Below are positions 19,051 through 27,674 of a stretch of 64,000 bases of DNA, piece after piece. The notes below the pieces were generated by a model. That model was not told the DNA's origin, searched no databases, and was given only the letters and a program-made list of their open reading frames with translations. The translations under genes were made by a program, and so were the position numbers. The DNA lies in contig JBCDLC010000011.1 of assembly GCA_038745855.1 (NCBI GenBank), forward strand, positions 13,253-77,252, in the 5' to 3' direction. The stretch is from UBA5336 sp038745855. GTDB lineage: Bacteria; Pseudomonadota; Alphaproteobacteria; Caulobacterales; Hyphomonadaceae. Positions within the stretch are counted from its first letter, which is position 1, and every line of letters starts with the position of its first letter.

Positions 19051-19245
19051 ATGGGACTGCTCCTGTTCATCATCTTGGCCGCCGTGCAGGCCGCCTTCTT
19101 CTGGCGCATCTTCCAGAAGGCGGGCTATCCCGGGGCATGGGGCCTCGTCAGCCTGATCCCCTTCGCGAGCGTCTTCGTCCTGGGCTTCCTCGCGTTCGCC
19201 GATTGGCCGGTCGAGCGGCGCACCAATCCCCGGGACTTCGACTGA
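19051..19245 (+). CDS. small membrane protein
   Basis: A 64-residue protein with two predicted transmembrane helices: residues 2-17 (LLLFIILAAVQAAFFW) and about 29-50, separated by FQKAGYPGAWG, a loop pattern seen in small integral membrane proteins of unknown role. The C-terminal tail is hydrophilic. The ATG at 19051 starts 24 bases after the uracil glycosylase stop and the gene ends 6 bases before the next glycosyltransferase, so it is in a plus-strand operon. Confidence 0.72.
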   Translation: MGLLLFIILAAVQAAFFWRIFQKAGYPGAWGLVSLIPFASVFVLGFLAFADWPVERRTNPRDFD

Positions 19246-19251
19246 TCGCCA

Positions 19252-19935
19252 ATGCCCGCGCCACTCTCCGTCATTATTCCCGCGCTCGACGAGGCCGGGG
19301 CGTTGCCAACGTGCCTATCCAGTCTGATGCCCGGACTGGAAACCGGGCTCCTGCGCGAGGTCATCCTCGTTGATGGCGGCTCGCGCGATGCCACCCGCTC
19401 AATCGCTGAAGCGGCGGGATGCCGGATCTTCGAAAGCGATCCCGGACGCGCGCCCCAATTGCGGTGCGGCGCGCGCGAGGCCCGGGGCAGGTGGCTCCTG
19501 TTCCTCCATGCCGACACCGCCCTTGGACCCAACTGGACCGAGCGCGCCGCCGCCCACATGGAAGGCTCCCAAGACATTGCCGCCGCGTTCACACTGGCCT
19601 ACCGCTCCGATGCTCCAGAAGCCCAGTGGCTGGCGGCCCGCGCAAACCGGCGCGCCCGGTGGTTCGGCCTTCCCTACGGCGACCAGGGTCTCCTCATCTC
19701 CCGGTCATTCTACGAAGCGGTCGGCGGGTATCCCGATCTCAAACTCATGGAGGACGTCGCCATCGTCCGCGCCATTGGCAAGAAACGGATGCGCATCCTC
19801 TCGGCCGAGGCCCGCACATGCGCCGCCAAATACGAACGTGACGGGTGGCGCCGCAGATCCTACCGAAATGCCTGGCTTCTGGTCCGCTATGCCCTGGGCG
19901 CCCCTCCAGAGCGGCTGGCTCGGCACTACACATGA
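19252..19935 (+). CDS. TIGR04283-type glycosyltransferase (rSAM/selenodomain-associated transferase 2)
   Basis: A 227-residue GT2-fold transferase. Visible: N-terminal LSVIIPALDEAGALP, VDGGSRDATRSIA, LLFLHADTAL (DxD-like acidic site), and YGDQGLLISRSFYEAVGGYPD with MEDVAIVRA. This matches the TIGR04283 family, usually found next to TIGR04282, as here. Natural substrate not established. The stop overlaps the next start as ATGA. Confidence 0.85.
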   Translation: MPAPLSVIIPALDEAGALPTCLSSLMPGLETGLLREVILVDGGSRDATRSIAEAAGCRIFESDPGRAPQLRCGAREARGRWLLFLHADTALGPNWTERAAAHMEGSQDIAAAFTLAYRSDAPEAQWLAARANRRARWFGLPYGDQGLLISRSFYEAVGGYPDLKLMEDVAIVRAIGKKRMRILSAEARTCAAKYERDGWRRRSYRNAWLLVRYALGAPPERLARHYT

Positions 19936-20525
19936 CCCGCTCCGTCTTCATCTTCGCCAAGCCGCCCATGATGGGCCGCTCCAAGACCCGGCTCGCCAAG
20001 GGCATTGGCAAAGCCCATGCCCAACGGATTGCCCGCATGGGCTTTGCCAGAACCCTGAAGGCGGCGCGGGATCCACGCTGGCGCCTCACACTCTACACCA
20101 GCCCCGCCAGCGTCCTCGGCGCATCGCTCGGTGGGCTCTGGCCAAAGGCCGTCGACCGCAGGGATCAGGGCTCTGGCGATTTGGGCGACCGGCTCAGTCG
20201 CGCCTACCGCGCCGCCGATCCAGGTTTGCTCCTCTTCATCGGCTCGGACTGCCCCGACATCTCGGCGAGCCACCTCTGGCGCGCTTTCAGATTGCTATCC
20301 AACCATGAGGCCGTGGCAGGCCCCGTCAATGATGGCGGCTTCTGGCTCCTCGGATTGAATACGCGCAGGCGCCGGCACCCGCCCTTCGATGGCGTCCGAT
20401 GGTCGACACAACACGCGCTCTCCGACGTGGTCGAAAACCTCAACACACCGCGCCAGATTGCCTACCTTCCAACCTTGATCGATATCGATACCGCCGAGGA
20501 TTGGCGACGCTGGATACGCCAATAA
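19932..20525 (+). CDS. TIGR04282-type glycosyltransferase-like protein (rSAM/selenodomain-associated transferase 1)
   Basis: A 197-residue nucleotidyl/glycosyl-transferase-like protein of the DUF2064/TIGR04282 family. Visible: FIFAKPPMMGRSKTRLAKG (the family's N-terminal nucleotide-binding motif), GDLGDRLSRAY, LLFIGSDCPDIS and PVNDGGFWLLGL. The start ATG overlaps the preceding stop by 4 bases; upstream in-frame codons belong to the neighbour. The pair is often linked to radical SAM genes; a PA0069-type radical SAM gene follows after 59 AT-rich bases. Confidence 0.87.
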   Translation: MTRSVFIFAKPPMMGRSKTRLAKGIGKAHAQRIARMGFARTLKAARDPRWRLTLYTSPASVLGASLGGLWPKAVDRRDQGSGDLGDRLSRAYRAADPGLLLFIGSDCPDISASHLWRAFRLLSNHEAVAGPVNDGGFWLLGLNTRRRRHPPFDGVRWSTQHALSDVVENLNTPRQIAYLPTLIDIDTAEDWRRWIRQ

Positions 20526-20584
20526 TCCTATTTTGTATATTTTCTGTTCTTTACTTGTTTCGTTTTTCATGGCCAATACACGCC
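20526..20584 (+). promoter_or_regulatory. T-rich spacer, possible promoter of the radical SAM gene
   Basis: A short stretch with many T runs, strikingly low in GC for this window, lies between the TIGR04282 gene and the PA0069-type gene. It contains TTTTGTATATTTT around 20532-20544, a possible -10 region, but no convincing -35 hexamer. It may also help end upstream transcription. Call is by composition and position only. Confidence 0.25.
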
Positions 20585-21718
20585 ATGCGAAAGGGACAGA
20601 AGCTCCGACCCCATGGCCGGGTCACACGCCGTGAAACAGCCGCAGTGGCAGAACGCCAGGAACACGGGGGGCGCGGTGCCATCTCGAACCGTTCGGGCCG
20701 CTACGAGACGACCGACCGGATGGCGTTTGACGATGGTTGGTTGACCAACGAAACGCCGCCGACCCGGTTGGAAACCAGCCTCACACCGGAAGCCGCCCGC
20801 ACCATCGTCACCTATAACCGGTCGCCCGATGTCCATTTCGACCGGTCCATCAATCCCTACCGGGGGTGCGAGCACGGCTGTATTTACTGCTTTGCGCGGC
20901 CATCGCACGCCTATCAGGGCCTGTCCGCCGGCCTCGATTTCGAAAGCAAATTGTTCTTCAAGCAAGATGCCGCCGAACGCTTGCGCGAAGCGCTGTCAGC
21001 GCCGCAGTATTTTCCCAGGGTCATCGCCCTTGGCGTGAACACCGACGCCTTCCAACCGGTCGAGCGCCAACAATCACTGACCCGGGAATTGCTGGAGGTT
21101 CTCGCCGCCTACAATCACCCCGTCAGCCTGCTCACGAAATCGGCCCTGATCCAACGCGACATCGATATTCTGGCGCCCATGGCCGAGAAGAAACTTGTGA
21201 GGGTCGGGATCTCGATCACAACCCTGGACCGGCGCCTCTCCCGTAAGATGGAACCGCGGGCAGCCACCCCAGAGCGCAGGCTTCAGACCATTCGCGCACT
21301 GACGGACGCGGGCATACCGGTCATCGCTATGACCGCGCCGATCATCCCGGCCATCAATGACGCGGAAATCGAGGCCCTCCTGGAAGCATGCCAGGCCGCT
21401 GGTGCGCGCTATGCCGACTACGTGCTCCTGCGGCTACCCCATGAGATCAAGGACTTGTTCCATGAATGGCTTGTCGAACACTTTCCTGACCGCGCGGCCA
21501 AAGTGATCAACCTGATGCGGGAGATGCGCGGCGGGAAGGACTACGATCCGCGATGGTTTGAGCGGGGGCGCGGAAGGGGCCCCTACGCCGATTTGATCGC
21601 GCAGCGGTTTACGAAGGCGATCCGAAAGCTTGGCCTAGACGGGGAGCGCCCCCAGCTCAGGACAGATCTTTTCAGACCGCTTCCCTTGCCCGGCGGCCAA
21701 TATCTTTTGGACTTCTGA
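20585..21718 (+). CDS. PA0069-family radical SAM protein
   Basis: A 377-residue radical SAM enzyme related to the SplB/Rv2578c-like group. The [4Fe-4S]-binding motif is in RGCEHGCIYCFARPSH (Cys-x3-Cys-x2-Cys, about residues 97-104), preceded by INPYRG, with a TIM-barrel body and conserved SLLTKS and MTAPIIPAIND. Reaction not established for this family. ATG 20585 chosen because the N-terminus MRKGQKLRPHGR matches family starts; an open frame runs further upstream through a T-rich stretch. It is followed, after 131 bases, by ccrM. Confidence 0.88.
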   Translation: MRKGQKLRPHGRVTRRETAAVAERQEHGGRGAISNRSGRYETTDRMAFDDGWLTNETPPTRLETSLTPEAARTIVTYNRSPDVHFDRSINPYRGCEHGCIYCFARPSHAYQGLSAGLDFESKLFFKQDAAERLREALSAPQYFPRVIALGVNTDAFQPVERQQSLTRELLEVLAAYNHPVSLLTKSALIQRDIDILAPMAEKKLVRVGISITTLDRRLSRKMEPRAATPERRLQTIRALTDAGIPVIAMTAPIIPAINDAEIEALLEACQAAGARYADYVLLRLPHEIKDLFHEWLVEHFPDRAAKVINLMREMRGGKDYDPRWFERGRGRGPYADLIAQRFTKAIRKLGLDGERPQLRTDLFRPLPLPGGQYLLDF

Positions 21719-21750
21719 TCGGTTGGATCTTTCAACCCACGCCCACTCGA

Positions 21751-21845
21751 GAATCGATGCTGACTCGCGAGTCAAGTCATGCAAAACTCTCTTAACCAAA
21801 TCGCCGCTCATAACTTACAACGAATCAGTAGAGTTTTGGAGATTC
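21751..21845 (+). promoter_or_regulatory. cluster of five GANTC sites and a CtrA-like half site upstream of ccrM
   Basis: GANTC sites lie at 21751 (GAATC), 21762 (GACTC), 21769 (GAGTC), 21822 (GAATC) and 21841 (GATTC), the last ending 4 bases before the ccrM ATG. Sites 2 and 3 form the perfect 14-base palindrome TGACTCGCGAGTCA (21761-21774). A TTAACC half site at 21792 resembles half of a CtrA box, but a full TTAA-N7-TTAA is not present. GANTC is the sequence CcrM methylates, so feedback by methylation state is likely; in Caulobacter the ccrM promoter also carries GANTC sites. Confidence 0.75.
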
Positions 21846-21849
21846 AGGC

Positions 21850-22929
21850 ATGGGTTTGCCGCGCAACACGATCGTCCAGGGCAATTGCATCGATGTGCTA
21901 TCGGGCCTGCCAGACGCTTCTGTCGATCTGGTGTTCGCCGATCCGCCCTACAATCTCCAGCTTGGCGGACAGTTGACCCGGCCGGACCAGTCCCACGTGG
22001 ACGGCGTGACCGATGACTGGGACCAATTCGACAGTTTCGACGCTTACGATCTTTTTACGCACCAGTGGCTCGAACAGGCCCGGCGCGTCCTCAAACCCGA
22101 CGGCGCCATCTGGGTCATCGGGTCCTATCACAACATCTTCCGGGTCGGCACAATCCTGCAGGATACGGGGTTCTGGATCCAGAACGACGTGGTTTGGCTG
22201 AAAACCAATCCCATGCCCAATTTCAAGGGCACCCGGTTCCAAAACGCCCATGAGACCCTGATCTGGGCCAGCAAATCGGAACGATCAAAACCGACTTTCA
22301 ATTATGACGCGCTGAAAACCTTCAATGAAGACAAACAGATGCGGTCAGATTGGACTCTGCCAATCTGCACAGGCTCTGAACGGCTCAAGGGCCCAGATGG
22401 GAAAAAGGCGCACCCGACGCAGAAACCCGAAGCGCTCTTGAACCGGATATTGCTGGCAACATCGCGGACGGGCGATCTCGTCCTCGATCCGTTTTCGGGC
22501 ACAGGAACAACGGCCGCTGCCGCAAAGGCCCTGGGCAGGGATTTCATCGGCATCGAGCAAGATCCCGAGTACGTCGCGCTGGCGCGGGCCCGCCTCTCGG
22601 CCGTTGCGCCCCATGACAGCGACACGCTCGAGACCATGAAGAGCTCAAAAGCGCTGCCGCGCGTTCCCTTTGGCGCCCTGCTGGAGAACGGGTTTCTCCG
22701 GCCCGGCGACAGGCTCTGGTCGCGAGGGCGCAAACACGAAGCCCGCATTCGGGTCGATGGCTCTCTCACCACGGGTCACGCCACAGGTTCGATCCACCGG
22801 GTCGGCGCCCAACTGATGCGCGCACCTGCCTGCAATGGCTGGACATTCTGGCATTATGAAGTGGAAGAGGGGCTCAAACCGATCGACTTGCTGCGGCGCA
22901 GGTACAGGATAGAGATGGGACTTGAATAG
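21850..22929 (+). CDS. ccrM: cell-cycle-regulated DNA adenine methyltransferase (GANTC)
   Basis: CcrM methylates adenine in GANTC after replication and is a cell-cycle regulator in many alphaproteobacteria. The 359-residue beta-class N6-adenine methyltransferase has the catalytic DPPYNLQL (about residues 31-38) before the AdoMet motif LDPFSGTGTTAAAAKALGRDFIGIE (about 212 onward; written in full only for orientation of its GTGTT core). The C-terminal ~80 residues, with WSRGRKHEARIRVDGSL and WTFWHYE, form the DNA-binding domain typical of CcrM. The leader is rich in its own target site. Confidence 0.97.
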   Translation: MGLPRNTIVQGNCIDVLSGLPDASVDLVFADPPYNLQLGGQLTRPDQSHVDGVTDDWDQFDSFDAYDLFTHQWLEQARRVLKPDGAIWVIGSYHNIFRVGTILQDTGFWIQNDVVWLKTNPMPNFKGTRFQNAHETLIWASKSERSKPTFNYDALKTFNEDKQMRSDWTLPICTGSERLKGPDGKKAHPTQKPEALLNRILLATSRTGDLVLDPFSGTGTTAAAAKALGRDFIGIEQDPEYVALARARLSAVAPHDSDTLETMKSSKALPRVPFGALLENGFLRPGDRLWSRGRKHEARIRVDGSLTTGHATGSIHRVGAQLMRAPACNGWTFWHYEVEEGLKPIDLLRRRYRIEMGLE

Positions 22930-23010
22930 CCCTAACCCGTTCGCCTCGTCCGCTCTCGTGGCTCCTGCTCGCCAAGCCATACAGAGGTCCCGTGCAAAAC
23001 ACCGACGCGC

Positions 23011-24468
23011 CTATCCCCTCGGCAGCGAGTAATTCGGCGCCTCCCGCGTCATCATCACATCATGGACATGGCTCTCATTCAGCCCGGCGCCCGTAATCTG
23101 CAGGAACTCGGCCTTCTCATGCAGGTCAGCGATCGTCCCGGCCCCGACATAGCCCATGGCAGCCCGCAAACCGCCGACCATCTGGTGCACGATCGGCGCG
23201 ACGGGCCCCTTGAACGGCACCTGCCCTTCGATCCCTTCCGGCACCAGTTTCTCAGCCGCGACGTCCTTCTGGAAATACCGGTCAGATGAGCCCCGGCCCA
23301 TGGCGCCCAGGCTGCCCATGCCGCGGTACGCCTTGTAGCTCCGCCCCTGGAACAGGAACACCTCGCCGGGCGCCTCCTCGGTGCCGGCAAAGATCGATCC
23401 CATCATCGCAGTCGATGCGCCCGCAGCGATCGCCTTGGCAAAGTCTCCTGAGAATTTGATGCCGCCATCGGCAATCACCGGCGTGCCCGTTGCTGCAGCG
23501 GCCTCCGCGCAATCGGAAATCGCCGTGAGTTGAGGCACACCGACCCCGGCGACGACCCGCGTCGTACAGATCGAGCCCGGACCGATCCCCACCTTGACCG
23601 CATCGGCGCCTGCATCGATCAGCGCCCGCGTCGCCTCCCCGGTCGCCACATTGCCCGCGATGATCTGCACCGCATTCGAGAGCGTTTTCGCCCGGCTGAC
23701 GGCATCGAGCACCGCCTTCGAGTGGCCGTGGGCGGTGTCGATCACGACAACATCGGCCCCCGCAGCGACCAGAGCCTCCGTCCGTTCGAACCCGGCATCG
23801 CCGACGGTCGAAGCCGCCGCCACCCGCAAGCGGCCCGCTTCATCCTTCGCCGCGTTCGGGTGGACAGCCGCCTTGTCCATATCCTTCACGGTGAGAAGGC
23901 CGATGCACTTATTGTCCTCGTCAACGATGATCAGCCGCTCGATGCGATGCTTGTGCAAGAGCTGGCGCGCCGTCGAGAGGTCGGTATCCATCTTCACGGT
24001 GACCAGCGCCTGGGTCATCAGGCTCGAAACCGGCTGGTTCAGGTCATCGGCAAACCGAGTGTCGCGATTGGTCACGATCCCCACCACCGTGCCGTCCTCC
24101 TTGACGACCGGGATGCCGGAAAACCCCATCCGCTCCTTGAGGGACTTGAGGTCGCCGAGCGTTTCATCGGGCCCGATCGTGATCGGGTTCATCACCACGC
24201 CGCTCTCGTATTTTTTGACCTGCGCCACCTCGCCGGCCTGTTCCTCGACGGAGAGGTTCCGGTGGATCACACCGATGCCGCCGGCCTGGGCCATGGCGAT
24301 CGCCAGCCGCGCTTCGGTCACCGTGTCCATCGCCGCCGACAGGAGCGGAATGTTCACGCCCACCGTCTTCGTCAGCTTCGTCGTCACGCTGACCTCTGCG
24401 GGAATGACTTCGCTGGCGCCGGGCTGGAGCAGCACGTCGTCGAAGGTGATGGCCTGTCGGATTTTCAT
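23011..24468 (-). CDS. guaB: inosine-5'-monophosphate dehydrogenase
   Basis: Oxidises IMP to XMP, first step of GMP synthesis. The 485-residue protein has the N-terminal TFDDVLLQPG, two CBS domains inserted at about residues 90-205, the NAD region VVIDTAHGHS, catalytic-cysteine loop GIGPGSICTTR (about residue 300), IADGGIKFSGD, the mobile flap with YRGMGSLGAM, and the C-terminal GGLRAAMGYVGA. It is convergent with ccrM (81-base gap). It precedes nothing obviously related. Confidence 0.97.
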   Translation of the reverse strand: MKIRQAITFDDVLLQPGASEVIPAEVSVTTKLTKTVGVNIPLLSAAMDTVTEARLAIAMAQAGGIGVIHRNLSVEEQAGEVAQVKKYESGVVMNPITIGPDETLGDLKSLKERMGFSGIPVVKEDGTVVGIVTNRDTRFADDLNQPVSSLMTQALVTVKMDTDLSTARQLLHKHRIERLIIVDEDNKCIGLLTVKDMDKAAVHPNAAKDEAGRLRVAAASTVGDAGFERTEALVAAGADVVVIDTAHGHSKAVLDAVSRAKTLSNAVQIIAGNVATGEATRALIDAGADAVKVGIGPGSICTTRVVAGVGVPQLTAISDCAEAAAATGTPVIADGGIKFSGDFAKAIAAGASTAMMGSIFAGTEEAPGEVFLFQGRSYKAYRGMGSLGAMGRGSSDRYFQKDVAAEKLVPEGIEGQVPFKGPVAPIVHQMVGGLRAAMGYVGAGTIADLHEKAEFLQITGAGLNESHVHDVMMTREAPNYSLPRG

Positions 24469-24566
24469 GGGGGCGGCTCCCTTTTTGGCCTCCTAAGGGA
24501 GTTAATCAGGCTTGGAAAGTGCGAATTCACCCTGCCTGGCCCCGCGCTGCCATCCGCGCTCGCCTG

Positions 24567-25298
24567 TCACCGCCCCCTGAAGCCCTTGGCGACAACGTAA
24601 ATCTCGGGGCTCCCCGTCCGGCTCGCCGGGGGTTTGATATGCTTGACCTCGGCGAAATTCGCCTTCAGCCCGTCCAGCACGGCCTTCGTGGCCCCGCCTT
24701 GGAAAACCTTGGACGCGAAATGCCCGCCCTCCGCCAGGTGCTCCAACGCAAACGCCAGCGCAAGCTCCACCAGCGCGATCGTGCGCAAATGGTCGGTCTG
24801 CTTGTGACCGGTCGTATTCGCCGCCATGTCCGACAGCACAAGATCGGGCGGCCCCGACAGCCCCGCCATCAGCCTTGCCACATCAGCCGATTGAGTAACG
24901 TCGCCCTCGACGATGTGGACGCCGGGCACGGGCTCAACCGGCAGCAAATCAATGCCTGCCAGCTCCCGGGCACCGGCCCCTTGCACCACCTGCAGCCACC
25001 CGCCCGGCGCGCAGCCAAGATCGACAACCCGCTGTCCAGGCACCAACAGCTTCGCCTTTTCGTCCAGCTCCAGCAGCTTGTACGCCGCACGCGCCCGGTA
25101 GCCTTCGGCCCGCGCCTTCTGAACATAGGGGTCCGAAAGCTGCCGCTCGATCCATCGCTTCGAGCTTTCGGACTGCGCCCTGCGCGCGATCACCTTGCGC
25201 TCCCCCATCCGGCGCCCGGAATTGGCGCCTTTACCCTGACCCCTACCCTTCCCGGGGCTCTTGGGCCCCGACCAGCGCCGCTTCCCATCATCCGCCAT
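24567..25298 (-). CDS. rlmE: 23S rRNA 2'-O-ribose U2552 methyltransferase
   Basis: FtsJ/RrmJ-type AdoMet-dependent methyltransferase. The 243-residue protein has a basic N-terminal extension of about 45 residues, then ARAAYKLLELDEK (catalytic Lys), VVDLGCAPGGWLQV (AdoMet loop), SDMAANTTGHKQTDH (catalytic Asp), FASKVFQGG (catalytic Lys) and TGSPEIYVVAKGF (catalytic Glu): a full K-D-K-E tetrad. The start at 25298 overlaps the end of the upstream ppx/gppA gene by 11 bases, an arrangement common in this class. Confidence 0.95.
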   Translation of the reverse strand: MADDGKRRWSGPKSPGKGRGQGKGANSGRRMGERKVIARRAQSESSKRWIERQLSDPYVQKARAEGYRARAAYKLLELDEKAKLLVPGQRVVDLGCAPGGWLQVVQGAGARELAGIDLLPVEPVPGVHIVEGDVTQSADVARLMAGLSGPPDLVLSDMAANTTGHKQTDHLRTIALVELALAFALEHLAEGGHFASKVFQGGATKAVLDGLKANFAEVKHIKPPASRTGSPEIYVVAKGFRGR

Positions 25299-26424
25299 GG
25301 CCGCGCGCTCCCTCGCCCGCCGGCGCCTTGTCCTCGCCGCCAGAGCTGGCCTTCTTCCGAACCGTCCGCCGCCGCTTCTTCTTCGGTCCATACATCATCG
25401 ATAGCAGCAAGCCTTCGCGCAGCCCCCGGTCCGCCACCCGTAGCCTCTGGGCCGGGAAGACCTCCAGCGCAGCATCCAGGATTGCACAGCCCGACAGCAT
25501 CAGGTGTGCCCGCTCCTCACCAATCGTCGGCAGTTTCGCCCGCCCCTCCGGCCCCAGGCTGTTCAGTAGGGCCACCGCTTCATGGGTCTCGTCCCGGTCC
25601 ATCCAGGCCCCATCGACCGCGTCCCGGCGATACTTCTCCAGTTTCAGGTGCACCCCCGCCAGGCACGTCACCGTGCCGGATGTGCCGATGATGTGCGCGC
25701 CCGGAGCCTCGAGCGCTGCCCTCGTCTCCTCATAGCCCCGCCACCCCCGAAACACCTCGATGGCATGGGCTTTCATCGCTGCGTAGGCCTCCGCTTCGCT
25801 GGCTGCTGGAAACGCCTCATAGAGCGTGACCACCCCGAGTGGCAGCGACCCCCACGCAACCATCGGCGCCGAGCGGATCAGCGCGCCGACCCGGCCGGCC
25901 TCGGGCAAGGCCGATGTTTCCACCAGCGACAGCTCCGTTGATCCGCCGCCCACATCGAAAACCAGGATGTGCCGCGCATCCGCGCTCACCAGATTATGAC
26001 ACGCGATCAGGGCCAGCTTGGCTTCTTCCTTGGGGCCGATGATCTTGAAGCTTAGCCCCAACTCGTCCTTGACCCGATCGATGAAGGCGCGGCCATTGCT
26101 GGCCCGCCGGCAGGCCTCCGTTGCGATACAGCGGATATGGGACACCCGCCGCGACCTGAGCTTGTCACGGATCTTCGACAGCGCAGAGAATGCCCGCTCC
26201 ATGGACGCATCCGACAATTGGCCGGTGGCCGCCAGCCCCTCTCCCAAGCGGGCGATCTGGGCATAGCTGTCCATCACACGGAACGTGCGCCCATGGGGCT
26301 GCGCAACCAGCAGCCTGCAATTATTCGTGCCCAGGTCGACCGCCGCATAAAGCGGGGCATCGCCCTGGCCCTTTTGCCGACGCCGCGCGCCTTTGCGCGT
26401 CCGTCTGACTTTTTCCGCTGCCAT
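25288..26424 (-). CDS. Ppx/GppA family phosphatase (copy 1)
   Basis: ASKHA-fold exopolyphosphatase or guanosine-pentaphosphate phosphatase, about 378 residues. Visible: basic N-terminus then YAAVDLGTNNCRLLVA, RCIATEACRRA, and the second phosphate loop VFDVGGGSTELSLVE. It lacks the long C-terminal HD-like extension of E. coli Ppx, and ends in a lysine/arginine-rich tail that overlaps the rlmE start. A second, longer paralog lies beside ppk at 54756-56255. Start ATG 26424 is from family alignment; upstream codons overlap the hspQ promoter region. Confidence 0.88.
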   Translation of the reverse strand: MAAEKVRRTRKGARRRQKGQGDAPLYAAVDLGTNNCRLLVAQPHGRTFRVMDSYAQIARLGEGLAATGQLSDASMERAFSALSKIRDKLRSRRVSHIRCIATEACRRASNGRAFIDRVKDELGLSFKIIGPKEEAKLALIACHNLVSADARHILVFDVGGGSTELSLVETSALPEAGRVGALIRSAPMVAWGSLPLGVVTLYEAFPAASEAEAYAAMKAHAIEVFRGWRGYEETRAALEAPGAHIIGTSGTVTCLAGVHLKLEKYRRDAVDGAWMDRDETHEAVALLNSLGPEGRAKLPTIGEERAHLMLSGCAILDAALEVFPAQRLRVADRGLREGLLLSMMYGPKKKRRRTVRKKASSGGEDKAPAGEGARGHGG

Positions 26425-26614
26425 GGCTTGGCCTAAATCTTGTTCGTTAGAGAAAGCTGTAGCACAAGCGAGAGCCATGAGTCGTCTATCGAAACTGTTC
26501 CGCCGTATCGGCACCGCGTTCGGGCGTTCAGCGCCCACGCCAACCGAGACTGTTTCCAGCTTGGTTCCGGCGCATGAAGGGCGGAACGAGAAACCCCGAA
26601 ATGAGGGTGCCCGG

Positions 26615-26932
26615 GTGGCCAAGTTCCAGATCGGGCAGGTGGTCCGCCACAGAATGTTCCCCTTTCGCGGCGTGATCTTCGATGTCGACCCCGAGTTCAA
26701 CAACACCGACGAATGGTATGAATCGATCCCCGAAGAGGTCCGCCCCCACAAGGCCCAGCCCTACTATCACCTTTTCGCCGAGAACGACCGCACCCATTAC
26801 GTCGCCTACGTATCAGAGCAGAACCTGCTGCCGGACGACAGTCCCGAACCGGTCAACCACCCCGACATCCCGGACATCTTCGACCAGACCGACAAGGGTC
26901 GCTACCGGCTGAAGGCCAACATCGCAAACTAG
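26615..26932 (+). CDS. hspQ: heat shock protein HspQ (hemimethylated-DNA-binding/YccV-like domain)
   Basis: HspQ is a small protein with a YccV-like beta-barrel domain, linked to proteolysis (Lon) in other bacteria. Visible core: FQIGQVVRHRMFPFRGVIF, EFNNTDEWYESIPEE, YYHLFAENDRTHYVAYVSEQNLL. A GTG at 26615 gives 105 residues, the usual family length, with GAGGG upstream. An in-frame ATG at 26477 would add 46 residues; I reject it because third-position GC there is clearly lower (about 29 of 46 codons end in G or C by hand count) than in the core. The longer form cannot be excluded. Confidence 0.85.
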   Translation: MAKFQIGQVVRHRMFPFRGVIFDVDPEFNNTDEWYESIPEEVRPHKAQPYYHLFAENDRTHYVAYVSEQNLLPDDSPEPVNHPDIPDIFDQTDKGRYRLKANIAN

Positions 26933-27028
26933 GGGCTCTGGCTTGACCCTCTTATTGTGCCGCGGCTTCATACGCCATCAGAACGGGCGAAACGCGCCAT
27001 GCAGCCAGGGTGTTCAGTGGGAGCGGTG

Positions 27029-27523
27029 ATGCGAGGGATCCTTGCAACTCTCTTGATATTGCAAAGCACGGCACACGTCGCGAGCGCACAGGCATTCAAA
27101 GACCTGGCGCCCGACATGGCCATGAAGAACCTTCATAATCAGCTCTTGATCCGCAGGCAGAATAACCAGGGTCCGACGACCGCCCGGTTCAACACGACCG
27201 TCAAGAATTTCACATCGCTTCTTGTGCTCAACTGGATGGTCGCCAACCAGGAAGATACCGTCCCCAACGGCCTATTGCTCGACTCGATGATGCAACACGC
27301 CGATCAATCCCTCGAAGCGGCGGGTGTCTTCGATAGCCGAAACCTCGATATCGATTTCATGGTTTTCACCCGCAGGGAATTCGAAGCCCTGCAAGAGAAA
27401 TGGCAGGCGACCCGAGGTGATCCCGCCGCAGAAAAACAGCTTTCCGACGAGACGTGGCAATCGTTCAAGACCTATTACAAGATCGACCTGCGCGCGGTTA
27501 AGCTCGAAGACTTCGTGGAGTGA
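27029..27523 (+). CDS. secreted hypothetical protein
   Basis: A 164-residue protein with a clear signal peptide (MRGILATLLILQSTAHVASA, cleavage likely after ASA) and a soluble helical mature part. ATG 27029 is chosen because GGGAG lies just upstream and it gives a normal signal peptide; earlier in-frame starts would place 10-24 polar residues before it. I recognise no family. Mature segment contains LLIRRQNNQGPTTARFNTT and ends LRAVKLEDFVE; only the N-terminal region is hydrophobic. It ends about 55 bases before the first paralogous cassette. Confidence 0.7.
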   Translation: MRGILATLLILQSTAHVASAQAFKDLAPDMAMKNLHNQLLIRRQNNQGPTTARFNTTVKNFTSLLVLNWMVANQEDTVPNGLLLDSMMQHADQSLEAAGVFDSRNLDIDFMVFTRREFEALQEKWQATRGDPAAEKQLSDETWQSFKTYYKIDLRAVKLEDFVE

Positions 27524-27577
27524 ACACCCCCTGCTGAGCCAAAGAGCAGGCTCCGGAGCGCGCCTCCTCCAATTGAA

Positions 27578-27674
27578 AACTTATCCCCCAAATTTATCGC
27601 CTAAAGCCTTGTAATCATTACGATCCCAAATAACTTATCCTCCCCCTCTGCGGCGGTGGTATACTTCCGGTCAA
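27578..27674 (+). promoter_or_regulatory. conserved 5' block of cassette A, probable leaderless promoter
   Basis: AACTTATCC occurs at 27578 and again at 27632 (54 bases apart, the same spacing as in copy B), followed by a C-rich run, GGCGGTGG and TATACT at 27660-27665. The ATG starts at 27675, so a transcript begun about 7 bases after TATACT would have almost no leader; no ribosome binding site is visible. No good -35 hexamer at 17 bases. The block is far better conserved than random spacer DNA. Confidence 0.6.

Noticed and set aside
27578..27640. AACTTATCC repeats as DnaA boxes
   Set aside because: TTATCCCCC and TTATCCTCC differ from TTATCCACA at two or more positions, and they sit in a gene-linked block, so an origin is not supported.
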